Assembly: GCF_003600685.1 (NCBI RefSeq)
Contig: NZ_CP032084.1
Coordinates: 6,172,553-6,236,552 of the forward strand
Direction of reading: 5' to 3'
DNA length: 64,000 nt
DNA from: Achromobacter sp. B7
Lineage (GTDB): Bacteria > Pseudomonadota > Gammaproteobacteria > Burkholderiales > Burkholderiaceae_B
The translations under genes and the position numbers were made by a program. A model generated the notes under the pieces. The model saw only the letters and a list, made by a program, of their open reading frames with translations. It was not told the DNA's origin and did not search any database. Positions 14,893 to 25,534 of this stretch are shown piece after piece (within the stretch, counting starts at the first letter, position 1; each line of letters opens with the position of its first letter).

Positions 14893-15273
14893 TTATTTCC
14901 AGCCCAACAACAGGCCGTAAAGAATCCATTCGATGCCCTTGTCGAGCACCCACATGAAAATGCCCATGACCGCCACGAACGCAAAAACGATACCCGTCAT
15001 TTGGGTCGTTTCCTTGCGGGTGGGCCATGCGACACGCTTGACTTCGTTGTAGGACTCGCTGGCAAAGCTCAGGGTGCGGCGGCCGGGCTCGCTGAACCAG
15101 GCAATTGCGGCTGCAATCACAAGGCCGCCGACAAACACGCCGATACGTGCAGGCATCGGCTGTGCGCTAAGCACGGAAAACCCGACGATGCCAGCAATAA
15201 CGACGAGAACCGCCAGGCCGAGCTTGACCCGGTCGGCGGTGCTAGTTACGGTTTCTACGCTGGTATTAGACAT
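14893..15273 (-). CDS. secE: Protein translocase subunit SecE
   Basis: SecE stabilises SecY in the Sec channel. The 126-residue protein has three predicted membrane segments (about residues 17-35, 43-60 and 93-115), the longer proteobacterial form. The conserved cytoplasmic amphipathic segment (YNEVKRVAWPTRKETTQMT) precedes the last membrane helix. It lies between tRNA-Trp and nusG. Confidence 0.97.
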   Translation of the reverse strand: MSNTSVETVTSTADRVKLGLAVLVVIAGIVGFSVLSAQPMPARIGVFVGGLVIAAAIAWFSEPGRRTLSFASESYNEVKRVAWPTRKETTQMTGIVFAFVAVMGIFMWVLDKGIEWILYGLLLGWK

Positions 15274-15337
15274 ATTGCGACGCGAGCCGCCGTGAATGCG
15301 TAACTCGCGATGATCTCCCGCGGGTTTATCCTGGCGG

Positions 15338-15413
15338 TGGCAGGGGCAGTAGGAATCGAACCTACAACCTTCGGTTTTGGAGACCGACGCTCTGCCAATT
15401 GAGCTATGCCCCT
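15338..15413 (-). tRNA. tRNA-Trp (CCA anticodon)
   Basis: On the minus strand a 76-base cloverleaf with encoded CCA end can be folded. The acceptor AGGGGCA pairs with TGCCCCT, the anticodon loop is CTCCAAA with anticodon CCA, and the T-loop is GGTTCGATTCC. It lies between tuf and secE, as in many proteobacteria. Confidence 0.97.
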
Positions 15414-15555
15414 AAAACACTACTGGCTTGCACTACATTCACTGACTTTCCGCTCAGCGCCTACGCGCAGGGTCACGGAACCGAACATCATACTACTTTT
15501 ACAGCAAAGATGGATAGAGGGACTTGAGAGTCCACTCTACCCATCTGGGTATTGC

Positions 15556-16746
<1,191 letters not shown>

Positions 16747-16802
16747 GGCTGACTCCTGACCTGGATTGCGCTTCAGACTGAAGAAAAGAACTTGGAAATT
16801 TG

Positions 16803-16877
<75 letters not shown>

Positions 16878-16889
16878 ATTTAAAAATCT

Positions 16890-16963
16890 TGGAGCGGGTG
16901 AAGGGAATCGAACCCTCGTCGTAAGCTTGGAAGGCTTCTGCTCTACCATTGAGCTACACCCGC
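16890..16963 (-). tRNA. tRNA-Gly (TCC anticodon)
   Basis: A 74-base cloverleaf with encoded CCA is visible: acceptor GCGGGTG with CACCCGC, anticodon loop CTTCCAA giving TCC, and T-loop GGTTCGATTCC. It is 12 bp upstream of tRNA-Thr. Confidence 0.97.
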
Positions 16964-17112
16964 GGCATACCCATTCACCATCTCTTTATCCCAAACCCTC
17001 AAAATCAAGGCCCGGGGAACCTTACAACCTTCTTTGCGAAGGCCGCCCAGTTCCCTAGGCCTAATTTTAAAAATCCAGGCAGACATCGCCTGGATTTATA
17101 GAGTTGGGTCTC

Positions 17113-17199
17113 TGGTGGAGGAGATTGGATTCGAACCAATGTAGGCGCAAGGCCAACAGATTTACAGTCTGCCCCCTTTAACCACTCGGGCACCCCTCC
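17113..17199 (-). tRNA. tRNA-Tyr (GTA anticodon)
   Basis: This 87-base class II tRNA has a long variable arm, acceptor GGAGGGG pairing with CTCCTCC (one G-T), anticodon GTA in loop CTGTAAA, and an encoded CCA end. It is the first gene of the tRNA-tuf-rpl-rpo operon. Confidence 0.97.
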
Positions 17200-17214
17200 A
17201 GCGGAGAACTTGAG

Positions 17215-17243
17215 ATTATGAACACTTTCGAATCCGGTGTCAA
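17215..17243 (-). promoter_or_regulatory. Near-consensus sigma-70 promoter for the tRNA-tuf operon
   Basis: On the minus strand TTGACA (17243-17238) and CATAAT (17220-17215) are spaced by exactly 17 bases and lie about 16 bases upstream of the tRNA-Tyr 5' end. This is the strongest promoter seen by eye in the window. Confidence 0.85.
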
Positions 17244-17311
17244 ACGCTTCGGATGAAAATATTCAAACCTTTTGTTCAACCACTCGCGTTTCCGCGCAGA
17301 GGGGCCGAAGT

Positions 17312-18475
17312 TTACAGGTTTCCGCGAATTGCTGCTTGCAAAAGTTGCGAATAAGCGTCGGCGGTGAAATTTACGGGGTTGGTTCCCCCTGAGGGATCCT
17401 CGCTGGCCATGCGCCCTACCCGCTCGGCCTGCCCTTCGTCGATGCCGATCTCGGCCAGCGTGTGGGGGATGCCCACCGCCTCGCGCAGTCTCAGCACCCA
17501 GTCCAGCACCGCGCCCGGGCCATCCCCGGGCAAATCCAGATAACGCGCCAGCGCCTCCAGCCTTGGCGCCACGGCATGCTGGTTTGCTTTGAGCACGTAA
17601 GGCATCAGGATCGCGTTGAGCATGCCGTGATGGGCGTCGTACAGCGCCCCCAATGGATGCGCCAGCGCGTGCATGGCGCCCAGGCCACGTTGGAATGCCG
17701 TGGCGCCCATCGTCGAGGCCACCAACATCTGCTGGCGTGCCTGCAAGTCGGTGCCATCGGCCACCGCTTGCGGCAGGTATTCCTTGATGATGCGCATGCC
17801 TTCAACCGCGATGCCGGCCGCCATCGGATGAAAGACCGGCGAACAATACGCTTCCAGGTTGTGCGACAGCGCGTCCATACCGGTGGCGGCGGTGATTCTT
17901 GCGGGCAGGCCGACGGTGAGTTCGGCGTCCAGGATCACGACGGCCGGCAACATGCGCGCGTGAAAAATGATGCGCTTGACCTGCGCGGCCTCGTCGGTGA
18001 TGACCGATGCACGGCCCACCTCCGACCCCGTGCCGGCCGTGGTGGGCACCGCTACCACCGGCGCCATGCCCGCCACGTTCACCCGCAGATAGTTATCGCC
18101 GATATCTTCGAAATCCCACAGCGGGCGGTCTTGTCCCACCATCAACGCAATCGCCTTGGCGGCATCCAATGCCGATCCGCCCCCAAATGCAATGACGCCG
18201 TCGTGCCCGCCCTGCCGATAGGCGAGAACACCGTCTTCCACGTTACGCCCTGTTGGATTGCCCTTGATCTCGTGAAATACCTCGCAGTCCAGCCCCGCCT
18301 GGCGGCAGGCGCGCGCGGCGTCGGACAGCATTGGCAACGGCGCCAAGCCCGGATCCGTGACAAGCAACGGCCGGCGCATGCCCAGTTCCCGGCACCACTC
18401 GGGCAGCTCCTTGATTCGGCCGGGTCCGACCTTCATCGCGGTCGGGTAATTCCAGTTAACGCTGGGCACAGTCAT
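17312..18475 (-). CDS. Iron-containing alcohol dehydrogenase
   Basis: The 387-residue protein is a group III metal-dependent alcohol dehydrogenase. It has the NAD-binding GGGSALDAAKAIAL motif near residue 98 and a metal-site pattern of Asp/His (GMDALSHNLEAY) and two histidines (HALAHPLGALYDAHHG). It should interconvert an alcohol and an aldehyde with NAD(P). It is the last gene of a minus-strand set with an aldehyde dehydrogenase and a glutamine-synthetase-like ligase, so its substrate may be a hydroxyl-bearing amine or its glutamyl derivative. That substrate idea is inference. Confidence 0.9.
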   Translation of the reverse strand: MTVPSVNWNYPTAMKVGPGRIKELPEWCRELGMRRPLLVTDPGLAPLPMLSDAARACRQAGLDCEVFHEIKGNPTGRNVEDGVLAYRQGGHDGVIAFGGGSALDAAKAIALMVGQDRPLWDFEDIGDNYLRVNVAGMAPVVAVPTTAGTGSEVGRASVITDEAAQVKRIIFHARMLPAVVILDAELTVGLPARITAATGMDALSHNLEAYCSPVFHPMAAGIAVEGMRIIKEYLPQAVADGTDLQARQQMLVASTMGATAFQRGLGAMHALAHPLGALYDAHHGMLNAILMPYVLKANQHAVAPRLEALARYLDLPGDGPGAVLDWVLRLREAVGIPHTLAEIGIDEGQAERVGRMASEDPSGGTNPVNFTADAYSQLLQAAIRGNL

Positions 18476-18530
18476 GGTTCGATTCCTGACATGGTTCGAT
18501 TCCTGATTAACGTCGTGTCAAAGCGCTGTC

Positions 18531-19919
18531 TCAGACGCTGCGTAGATGAAAGGACTTGGCTTGGGTCAGCTGCTCGTAACCGACTACGGACAGGGATACT
18601 CCCCGCCCCGAGTGCTTCACGCCGGTCCAGGCCAGCGCCGGATCCAGGTAGTCGCAACGGTTCATGAAGAACGTGCCCGCCTGCACTTGCCGGCCTAGCG
18701 ATAACGCGGCGTCTTCATCCTGCGTGAAGACGGCGGCCGTGAGCCCGTAGGGGCTGTCATTCATCAGAGCGACCGCATCGTCATCACCATCGACCGGCAT
18801 GATGCCTACGACGGGACCGAAACATTCGTCGCTCATTACGCGCATGCGATGGTTTACTCGCGTAAGGATGGCAGGCGCGACATAACACGAGCCTTCGCTC
18901 GCATTAGGAAAATATGAAGGATCAATCGCGTTCTGCGCACCCGCCAATATCGCTTCTGCAATGACGTCGCGAATTTCTGCCGCCGCGCGCGTGCGAACCA
19001 CCGGCCCCAACGTCGTGTCGGCATGCAGCGGATTGCCCAGTACATAGTCTTGCGTCAGCGCAACGGCGCGCTCGACAAATTCGTCGTACCGCGACCGCGC
19101 CACGTAGATCCGCTGAATGCCGCAGCAGGATTGCCCCGAGTTGAAGAACGCACCGTCCACCAGGGATTCCACCGCGTGATCCAGCTTGGCGTCCTCGCGC
19201 ACGTAGGCGGGGTCGTTGCCGCCCAATTCAAGCCCCACGCCGATAAACCGGCCGGCCGCGCTCTCCTCGATGCTGCGCCCCCCGCGCACCGAGCCCGTGA
19301 ACGACACATAGCCGATCTCGAGTGCGCGAACCAGCCGCTGCACGGTGTCATGGTTGGCATGGAGATACTGGAACACGCCCGTGGGCGCGCCGGCGTCCCG
19401 AAACGCGCGATCGATCAGTTCAGCGCACAGCGGCGTCTGGTCGGAGTGTTTAAGGATGACGGTGTTACCCGCCATCAACGCCGGAACGATGCTGTTCACG
19501 GCGGTCAACAGCGGATAGTTCCACGGGGCTATCGTCAGCGCAACGCCGAGGGGCTCGCGGCTGATAAAGCGGGTAAAGCCCGATTGCTCGGGCACGCGGA
19601 TCGGCGCCAGCGCTTGCTCGGCGATCGCAATCATGTGGCGCGCGCGTGATTCGAATCCGCCCACCTCGCCGGGCGTGTATCTCAAGGGCCGGCCCATCTG
19701 GATGGTGATCGCCCGTGCGATCTCCTCGCGTGCCGCGACAAAGCTGTCGACCGCCGCCGACACAATGCGCCCCCGCTCGGCGATGCTCAACGCTTGCCAC
19801 ACGCGCTGAGCCTGCCGGGCCTGTTCCAACGCTCGCGCGACCTGCGCATCGTCGGCGTAGGCACGGCGCACAACCTCGCGCCCGTCGATGGGACTGATGG
19901 TGATGAGTTCCTGAGTCAT
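18531..19919 (-). CDS. NAD(P)-dependent aldehyde dehydrogenase
   Basis: The protein (462 residues from the second in-frame ATG, which has AGGG upstream) belongs to the aldehyde dehydrogenase superfamily, close in look to succinate-semialdehyde dehydrogenases. The general-base Glu (LELGGNDPAYV) and nucleophilic Cys (NSGQSCCGIQ) are present, with the IAPWNYPL cofactor motif. It should oxidise an aldehyde to a carboxylate. Its place between a PuuA-like ligase and an alcohol dehydrogenase suggests a gamma-glutamyl aldehyde substrate, as for PuuC. The exact substrate cannot be read from sequence. Confidence 0.9.
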   Translation of the reverse strand: MTQELITISPIDGREVVRRAYADDAQVARALEQARQAQRVWQALSIAERGRIVSAAVDSFVAAREEIARAITIQMGRPLRYTPGEVGGFESRARHMIAIAEQALAPIRVPEQSGFTRFISREPLGVALTIAPWNYPLLTAVNSIVPALMAGNTVILKHSDQTPLCAELIDRAFRDAGAPTGVFQYLHANHDTVQRLVRALEIGYVSFTGSVRGGRSIEESAAGRFIGVGLELGGNDPAYVREDAKLDHAVESLVDGAFFNSGQSCCGIQRIYVARSRYDEFVERAVALTQDYVLGNPLHADTTLGPVVRTRAAAEIRDVIAEAILAGAQNAIDPSYFPNASEGSCYVAPAILTRVNHRMRVMSDECFGPVVGIMPVDGDDDAVALMNDSPYGLTAAVFTQDEDAALSLGRQVQAGTFFMNRCDYLDPALAWTGVKHSGRGVSLSVVGYEQLTQAKSFHLRSV

Positions 19920-19956
19920 GGTCGCCCTATGCAAGCGTTGGCTTTGCGTTCAGATA

Positions 19957-21342
19957 TCAGATGATCTCGAAATAACGCGCCAGCTCCCAGTCGGTGACGT
20001 GGCGCCGGAACTGCCGTTCTTCCCATTCGCGCGTTGCCGCGTAATGCTCGACGAACGCATCACCGAACAGATGGCGCGCCGCGTCTGACCCGCGCAGGCG
20101 CTGCGCGGCGTCCCACAACGTCGTGGGCAGGTGCAGATGCGCGGGAAATTGTTGTGTGTAGGCGTTGCCCTGCACCATGGGTTCCGGGGTCAACCCCTGT
20201 TCGATGCCGTACAGGCCGGACGCCAGCGCGGCCGACAGCGCCAGATAAGGATTGGCGTCCGCCGAGCCGATGCGCACTTCCACCCGCTGCGATTTATCAC
20301 TGCCCGGGATAAGCCGCAGGGCCGTGGTGCGATTTTCCATGCCCCACGTGGCGTCCAGCGGCGCCCAATAGCCGGGCACCAGCCGCGAATAACTGTTGAT
20401 GTTCTGCGCGTACAACACCATGAATTCGGGCAGGTAACGCTGCACACCCGCCATGAACGCAACCTGCGTCGCGCTCATTCCATGCGGCTGCGACTTATCG
20501 TAGAACGCCGACTGCCCGCTTTTCTTGTCGCGCAAAGACAAGTGGATGTGGCCGCTTTGGCCCGGATGCTCGTGCGACCACTTGGCCATGAACGTGGCCA
20601 TCAAGCCGTTCTGTTGCGCCAGCGCCTTGGCGAAGGTCTTGAACAGAAATGCCTTGTCGCCGGCCAGGGCCGCCTGGTCCACCGCCAACGCCGCCTCCAG
20701 CACGCCCGGCCCCGTCTCGGTGTGCAGGCCTTCGATGGGCATGTCCATGCGCTCGCATAAATCAAGCAGCTTGCGGTAGAAGTCCCCTTCGACCGTACTG
20801 CGCAGCACCGAATAGCCGAAGTTGCCCGGCGTCCAGTTTTCCATGTTGCGATAGTGCTTGGCGCGCACCGAGTGCGGCGTTTCACGGAACATGAAGAATT
20901 CATATTCCAGCGCGGCGTAGACGTCGAACCCCATGTCCGCCGCACGGTCCAGCGTGCGGTGCAGCAGGCGACGCGGGCAGATGGCGGCGGCGTCGCCCTC
21001 GAACTCGGCCAGGAACAACAACATGTCTTCGCCGTTCGGGCCTTGCTCAAGCGGCAGGCGGCGCGCGGTTTGCGGCACGATACGCAGTTGCGCGTCGGGG
21101 TATGCGGTGTGCCAGCCCGTGTATTGCGTGTTGTCGTAGAGCTGATCGTCCAGATCCCAGCCCAGCACCACGTCGCAAAATGCCAGGCCGGAGCGCAGCG
21201 CGCCAAGGAACTTGTCACGCCGCAGGTACTTGCCCAACATGACGCCGTCGACGTCGGACAAGCCCACCTTGATGTGCGAAAGCGCGCTGGCCTGCACCAG
21301 CCGCTCCGCGTCTTCCACCGATGCTACCCCTAGCGAATGCAT
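19957..21342 (-). CDS. Glutamine synthetase family protein (gamma-glutamyl-amine ligase type)
   Basis: The 461-residue protein has the glutamine synthetase fold signatures: ALEYEFFMF metal-binding glutamates, GPGVLEAAL, HEHPGQSGHIHLSL, GMENRTTALRL and RVEVRIGSADANPY. It is shorter than assimilatory GlnA, and no adenylylation-site tyrosine motif is obvious. Such paralogues glutamylate amines, for example PuuA on putrescine, IpuC on isopropylamine and glutamylanilide synthases. AAGGTGA precedes its start. Neighbouring aldehyde and alcohol dehydrogenases support amine or amino-alcohol breakdown rather than ammonia assimilation. Confidence 0.85.
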   Translation of the reverse strand: MHSLGVASVEDAERLVQASALSHIKVGLSDVDGVMLGKYLRRDKFLGALRSGLAFCDVVLGWDLDDQLYDNTQYTGWHTAYPDAQLRIVPQTARRLPLEQGPNGEDMLLFLAEFEGDAAAICPRRLLHRTLDRAADMGFDVYAALEYEFFMFRETPHSVRAKHYRNMENWTPGNFGYSVLRSTVEGDFYRKLLDLCERMDMPIEGLHTETGPGVLEAALAVDQAALAGDKAFLFKTFAKALAQQNGLMATFMAKWSHEHPGQSGHIHLSLRDKKSGQSAFYDKSQPHGMSATQVAFMAGVQRYLPEFMVLYAQNINSYSRLVPGYWAPLDATWGMENRTTALRLIPGSDKSQRVEVRIGSADANPYLALSAALASGLYGIEQGLTPEPMVQGNAYTQQFPAHLHLPTTLWDAAQRLRGSDAARHLFGDAFVEHYAATREWEERQFRRHVTDWELARYFEII

Positions 21343-21536
21343 GCTTGTTCACCTTGTGGCTGAAGCCTTGCGTGGGACTGCGGACAAACGCCGCGGCCCC
21401 CGCTTGCGGGACAAGGGAAACCTACCGGCGTGCTCTCAGGGTTTTTCCGAGTCTAGACACCTTGCCGCGAATTTGCAGCCCTGTGCGTGCAGTATTTTCC
21501 CTAGGTTGCAGGGTCAGGGGCGGCCGGGCCATGGCC

Positions 21537-22577
21537 TCAGTCCAGTGACACGCCAGCCGTTTTCACCATGTCGGCCCAGTAGACGGTGTCTTCCTGCAGG
21601 CGCGTCTTGAAGGCGTCGGGCTGGCTGCCCACCGGCCAGCTGCCGCCGCTGTTGATCTTGGCAATCACGTTGGGCGACTTCATTGCCTGCGCCACGGCCT
21701 GGGCCAGGTACGCCACGCGCTCGGGCGGCGTGCCCGCCGGGGCGAACAGGCCATACCAGTCGTCCGCCGTAATGCCGTCCAGACCGCTTTGCTTGAGGGT
21801 CGGCGCCCCCTTGAAAATGCCGATGCTGTTCTCGTGGCTCAGGGCCAGGATGCGCAGCTTGCCGGCGGCCACCATCGGTTCAGCGGACGCCGGCGACGTA
21901 ATCAGCATGTCGACCGTGCCGCCCATGAGATCCGTGATGGCCGGGGCGGCGCCACGATATGGCACGTGCACCAGATTCACGCCCGCCTTCTTGGACACCA
22001 GCGCTCCCATCAGATGGCTCATGGTGCCGTTGCCGGGTGTCGCGTACGTGATGATGCCCGGTTGCTTGCGCGCGGCGTCCAGGTAGTCGGAAAGTGTCTT
22101 GTAGGGGCTTTCGGTGCGAGCCACCAAAACCAGCGGCGCGGACGTGATCTGCGAAATCGGCGTGAAATCCTTGACCGGATCAAAGCCGACGTTCTTGTAC
22201 AGGCGCGGGTTGACCGCCATGACACTGGTTTGCGACATCACCAACGTGTAGCCGTCGGGCTTGGCGCGGGACACCTGCGCAGTGCCCACGTTGCCGCCGG
22301 CGCCCGAACGATTTTCGACCACCACGCTCTGACCCGTGATGGCGCCCAGCTCCTGCGCGATCAGGCGGGCGACGTTGTCGTTGCCGCCCCCGGGGGGAAA
22401 CGGCGACACGACGGTGATGGCCTGCTTGGGATAGTCGGCCGGCGCCTTCAGCGTCTGCGCCTGGACCTGGACTTGCAATGCGCCGGCCAGCAGCAAACCG
22501 GCGGCAGTCAATGCGGCCCAGCCGCGTGCGTGTTGTACGTGTCGTGCATGTCCTGCATGTTGTGCTTGATGCTTCAT
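21537..22577 (-). CDS. Bug/TctC-family periplasmic substrate-binding protein
   Basis: The protein has the tripartite tricarboxylate receptor fold: YPKQAITVVSPFPPGGGNDNVARLI, then VENRSGAGGNVG and YKTLSDYLDAARKQPG. Starting at MKHQAQHAG with GGGGA upstream gives 346 residues. The earlier in-frame start at 22652 would place non-signal residues ahead. The signal peptide has an unusual His-rich n-region encoded by four 9-bp repeats. It is an orphan Bug protein without TctAB neighbours, and the GS-like gene follows after 194 bp, so it may bind a pathway substrate. Confidence 0.88.
   Translation of the reverse strand: MKHQAQHAGHARHVQHARGWAALTAAGLLLAGALQVQVQAQTLKAPADYPKQAITVVSPFPPGGGNDNVARLIAQELGAITGQSVVVENRSGAGGNVGTAQVSRAKPDGYTLVMSQTSVMAVNPRLYKNVGFDPVKDFTPISQITSAPLVLVARTESPYKTLSDYLDAARKQPGIITYATPGNGTMSHLMGALVSKKAGVNLVHVPYRGAAPAITDLMGGTVDMLITSPASAEPMVAAGKLRILALSHENSIGIFKGAPTLKQSGLDGITADDWYGLFAPAGTPPERVAYLAQAVAQAMKSPNVIAKINSGGSWPVGSQPDAFKTRLQEDTVYWADMVKTAGVSLD
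22527..22562 (-). repeat. Four imperfect 9-bp tandem repeats inside the Bug signal peptide
   Basis: In coding direction the units are CAACATGCA, GGACATGCA, CGACACGTA and CAACACGCA. They encode repeated xHA/xHV triplets in the n-region of the signal peptide. A multiple of three bases per unit means copy changes would keep the frame. Confidence 0.75.
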
Positions 22578-22746
22578 CTGGATTTCCCCTTGTGTCGGCG
22601 GCCGGATACTCGGCCGTCCCCTGCATGTCGGTTCGCCATGAACCGTCCGCACCCCGGCGCAAACGCCGGGGCGTAATGATCGATCTGATGCGTTGTAAGC
22701 GCCGCGCGGTCTCTGCGGACCGTCACGGCAGCGTCAGCGCGGCGGC

Positions 22747-24345
22747 TCAGCCCGCCGCGAAGCGATAGCCCGCCAATTCGCGGTCATCAATCTGCTTGAC
22801 CAGGTTGGTTTCCCACGACAGGTATTGCCGCGCCGCCGCCTTGTTGCCGTCGTGGCGGTCATGCACGAAGAACAGATAGTCGATGCACTCGCTATCGGCG
22901 GGCCGGTCGGGCGTGGATTCCTGCGGGATGCCAGCCGCCGACCAGCTTGCCGGCGTACCGATGTTCACCTTGATGTCGGCGATGCCCAGCGCCCGCAGAT
23001 CCTTGGCGGCCCATGCGGCCAACGCGGCATCCTCGGCCAGCAGGATGACGGGTTGGCCGGCATGCAAGTCCAGGCGATCAAGACGCGGCCGAATGGACCA
23101 ACGCGCCCCCGCGATGTGCCCGGCGCGATAGCGCATGCCCGGGCGGATATCGATGGCTTGTGCACCGGTGCGCAATGCCGCCGCCAGAGCCTCGTCGGAC
23201 AATATCGAGACGGCCGGCGTGTCCGCCCGTGGCTCGACGGGATCAAGGACCGCGCTGGTGCCCTCTTTCAACACGCAGGCGTCCCAACCCATCTGCCGCA
23301 ACCAGCTTGCCGTCACGGGTGCGCGCACGCCTTCGGCGTCGAACACGACGATGCGCGCGCCGCGCACGGCCAGGTACTGGTCGGTGGCCTGCACCAGCTG
23401 GCCACCGGGCGCATGCTGCGCGCCAGGCAGCGACCCCTGCGCGAATTCCTCCGCGCTGCGCACGTCGCACAGGAAACTGGTGCGCGACGTGTCGCGCAGC
23501 CATTGCCGCACGGTGGCGGCATCCACGATCGGCACGCCGTGGCGCGCAGCCAACCGCGATGAACGCTCGGCAAGCGCAGGCAAGGCTTCCGTTTCGATTC
23601 CGTCTTCGTAACGGCGGCGTGCCCCGTGTTCCAGTTGCAGGTCTTCCAGATACCAACCCTGCGTGCCGTTTTCCAACGCATAGACGGGGTTAGGCACGCC
23701 CAGGTTGATCAGCGTCTGCGCGCCGATGATGCTGCGGGTGCGGCCCGCGCAATTGATCACGATCGTGGTCTTCGGATCCTTGGCCAGCGTGTGTACGCGC
23801 AATGCCAGTTCACCGTTGGGGCAGCAGATGCCGCCGGGAATGCTCATCTTCTGGTATTCCGCATACGGCCGACCGTCAAGCACGATCAGATCATCGCCTC
23901 GCTCTTGGCGCGCAGCCAATTCCCGCGCGCTGATACGGGGGGTGTGGAAAACTTCTTCAGCCAGTTCGCCGAACGTTTTGCTGGGCACGTTCACGCCCGC
24001 GAAGGCGGCGTAACCGTCGCGCTGCCACTGGGCGATGCCGCCGGCCAGCCGACGCACCTGCTGATAGCCCAGGTCGCTCAGCGCCCGGGCGGCGCGCGCG
24101 GCCGTCTGGTCATCGCCGCCCTCGTCGTACACCACCACCCGCGCATTGCGTCGGGGGGCCAGACGCACGATGTCCACTTCAAGCCGGCTGTACGGCACGG
24201 GCGCGGCGTAAAACAGGTGCGACTCACCATATTGGCCGTGTTCGCGCACGTCCAGCAAGGCGATTTCCTGGCCATCGTGCAGCCATTGCTTGAGCGTATG
24301 CGCGTCGATGTCGGCGGCGGGGGAAGCGGAGGTTGCGTGCATCAT
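22747..24345 (-). CDS. Multi-domain rhodanese (sulfurtransferase) protein
   Basis: About 532 residues contain four rhodanese-like modules, recognisable by repeated LLDVREHGQYGESHL, VLDGRPYAEYQKMSIPG, LCDVRSAEEFAQGSLPGA and AIDIRPGMRYRAGHIAGA. Only the second carries an active-site cysteine loop (INCAGRTRS). The matching loops of the others have Asp or other residues, so they are probably structural. It should move sulfane sulfur to a thiophilic acceptor. I use the ATG at 24345. A TTG at 24354 overlaps the upstream lyase stop and is also possible. It is the last gene of the thiol dioxygenase-lyase-rhodanese set. Confidence 0.88.
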   Translation of the reverse strand: MMHATSASPAADIDAHTLKQWLHDGQEIALLDVREHGQYGESHLFYAAPVPYSRLEVDIVRLAPRRNARVVVYDEGGDDQTAARAARALSDLGYQQVRRLAGGIAQWQRDGYAAFAGVNVPSKTFGELAEEVFHTPRISARELAARQERGDDLIVLDGRPYAEYQKMSIPGGICCPNGELALRVHTLAKDPKTTIVINCAGRTRSIIGAQTLINLGVPNPVYALENGTQGWYLEDLQLEHGARRRYEDGIETEALPALAERSSRLAARHGVPIVDAATVRQWLRDTSRTSFLCDVRSAEEFAQGSLPGAQHAPGGQLVQATDQYLAVRGARIVVFDAEGVRAPVTASWLRQMGWDACVLKEGTSAVLDPVEPRADTPAVSILSDEALAAALRTGAQAIDIRPGMRYRAGHIAGARWSIRPRLDRLDLHAGQPVILLAEDAALAAWAAKDLRALGIADIKVNIGTPASWSAAGIPQESTPDRPADSECIDYLFFVHDRHDGNKAAARQYLSWETNLVKQIDDRELAGYRFAAG

Positions 24346-24350
24346 GGAAT

Positions 24351-25532
24351 TCAAAGGGAACGAGAAATTTTGGTCATGGCGGACAGCCCTTGTTCAAGGT
24401 CGCCGATCAGGTCTATGGGGTCTTCAAGGCCGATATGCAGGCGCAACATGGCGCCGCGCGGCGTTGCGTCGGGCAGCGCACGCGTGTCCAGCCGCACAGG
24501 AATCACCAGGCTTTCAAAACCGCCCCACGACGCACCGATACCAAACAGCTCCAGGCTGTCGATCAGGCGGTCGGCGTCCGCCGCGGTATACGCGCCATCC
24601 AGTTCAAGGGTCAGCAGCCCGTTGGCGCCGGTGCAGTCCCGCCGCCAGATCGCATGCGAAGGGTCGCCGGGCAGCGCCGGACACAGCACGCGCTTTATTT
24701 CGGGGCGGCCTTGAAGCCACGTAGCGACTCGCGCCGCATTGGCGGCGTGCTGCGCCATGCGCAACGGCAAAGAGCGCATGCCGCGCAAGACCAGGAAGGC
24801 GTCATCCGCGCCCACGGTCTGGCCGAAGTCGATATTGGCGCGTTCCAGCGCGCGCCAGGCGCGAGCATTCGTGACCACGGCGCCCATCATCACGTCGGCA
24901 TGGCCGCCCAGGTATTTGGTCGCCGCCATCACGGAAATATCCGCGCCCAAGGTCAGCGGTTTGTATATCAACCCCGACGCCCACGTGTTATCCACAGCCA
25001 GCCAGCAATCGTGTTTTTTCGCGGCTGTGGATAAGTCGCAAAGGTCGGGCATGTCGTACGTCAACGAACCCGGGGCCTCGGCGTAAATCATGCGTGTGTT
25101 CGGCCGGATCAGTGCTTCGACACCAACGCCATCGGGCCGATAAAACGTGTACTCGATGCCCAACCGGCTCAGGTGTTCGACGCAGAAGCGGCGCACGGGT
25201 TCATACACGGCGTCGGTGACCAACACGTGATCGCCCGAGCGCAAAAATGCCAGCAGCACCATCGCAATGGCAGCCTGCCCGGTGGGATACAGCGCGGCGC
25301 GGTGGCCCTGCTCCAGTTCAACCAGTGCATCTTCCAGCGCGTGCGTGCTGTCGGTGCCGCGCGCGCCGTACGAAGGCAAGCGCTCTTGTTCGCGGCGCGT
25401 GCGCGTGTCGCGCCACGCGGCAACGCTGTCGAATACGTAAGTGCTGGCGCGCGTCACGGGGGTGTTCACCCACCCCTGATGCGGGCGCCCGGCACGCAAC
25501 AGCCTCGTCGCCGACTGGTAGGGCTTTTTCAT
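24351..25532 (-). CDS. Cys/Met metabolism PLP-dependent enzyme (cystathionine beta-lyase type)
   Basis: The 393-residue protein is in the cystathionine gamma-synthase/beta-lyase family. It has the PLP phosphate region (LYPTGQAAIAMVLLAFL), the WLAVDNTWASGL Asp and the Schiff-base lysine in AATKYLGGHADVMMG. It should cleave or exchange a sulfur amino acid side chain. Cystathionine beta-lyase (MetC) is the nearest guess, but the neighbours (thiol dioxygenase, rhodanese) point to a catabolic role. It starts 2 bp after the dioxygenase stop and meets the rhodanese gene end to end. Confidence 0.88.
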   Translation of the reverse strand: MKKPYQSATRLLRAGRPHQGWVNTPVTRASTYVFDSVAAWRDTRTRREQERLPSYGARGTDSTHALEDALVELEQGHRAALYPTGQAAIAMVLLAFLRSGDHVLVTDAVYEPVRRFCVEHLSRLGIEYTFYRPDGVGVEALIRPNTRMIYAEAPGSLTYDMPDLCDLSTAAKKHDCWLAVDNTWASGLIYKPLTLGADISVMAATKYLGGHADVMMGAVVTNARAWRALERANIDFGQTVGADDAFLVLRGMRSLPLRMAQHAANAARVATWLQGRPEIKRVLCPALPGDPSHAIWRRDCTGANGLLTLELDGAYTAADADRLIDSLELFGIGASWGGFESLVIPVRLDTRALPDATPRGAMLRLHIGLEDPIDLIGDLEQGLSAMTKISRSL

Positions 25533-25534
25533 GA

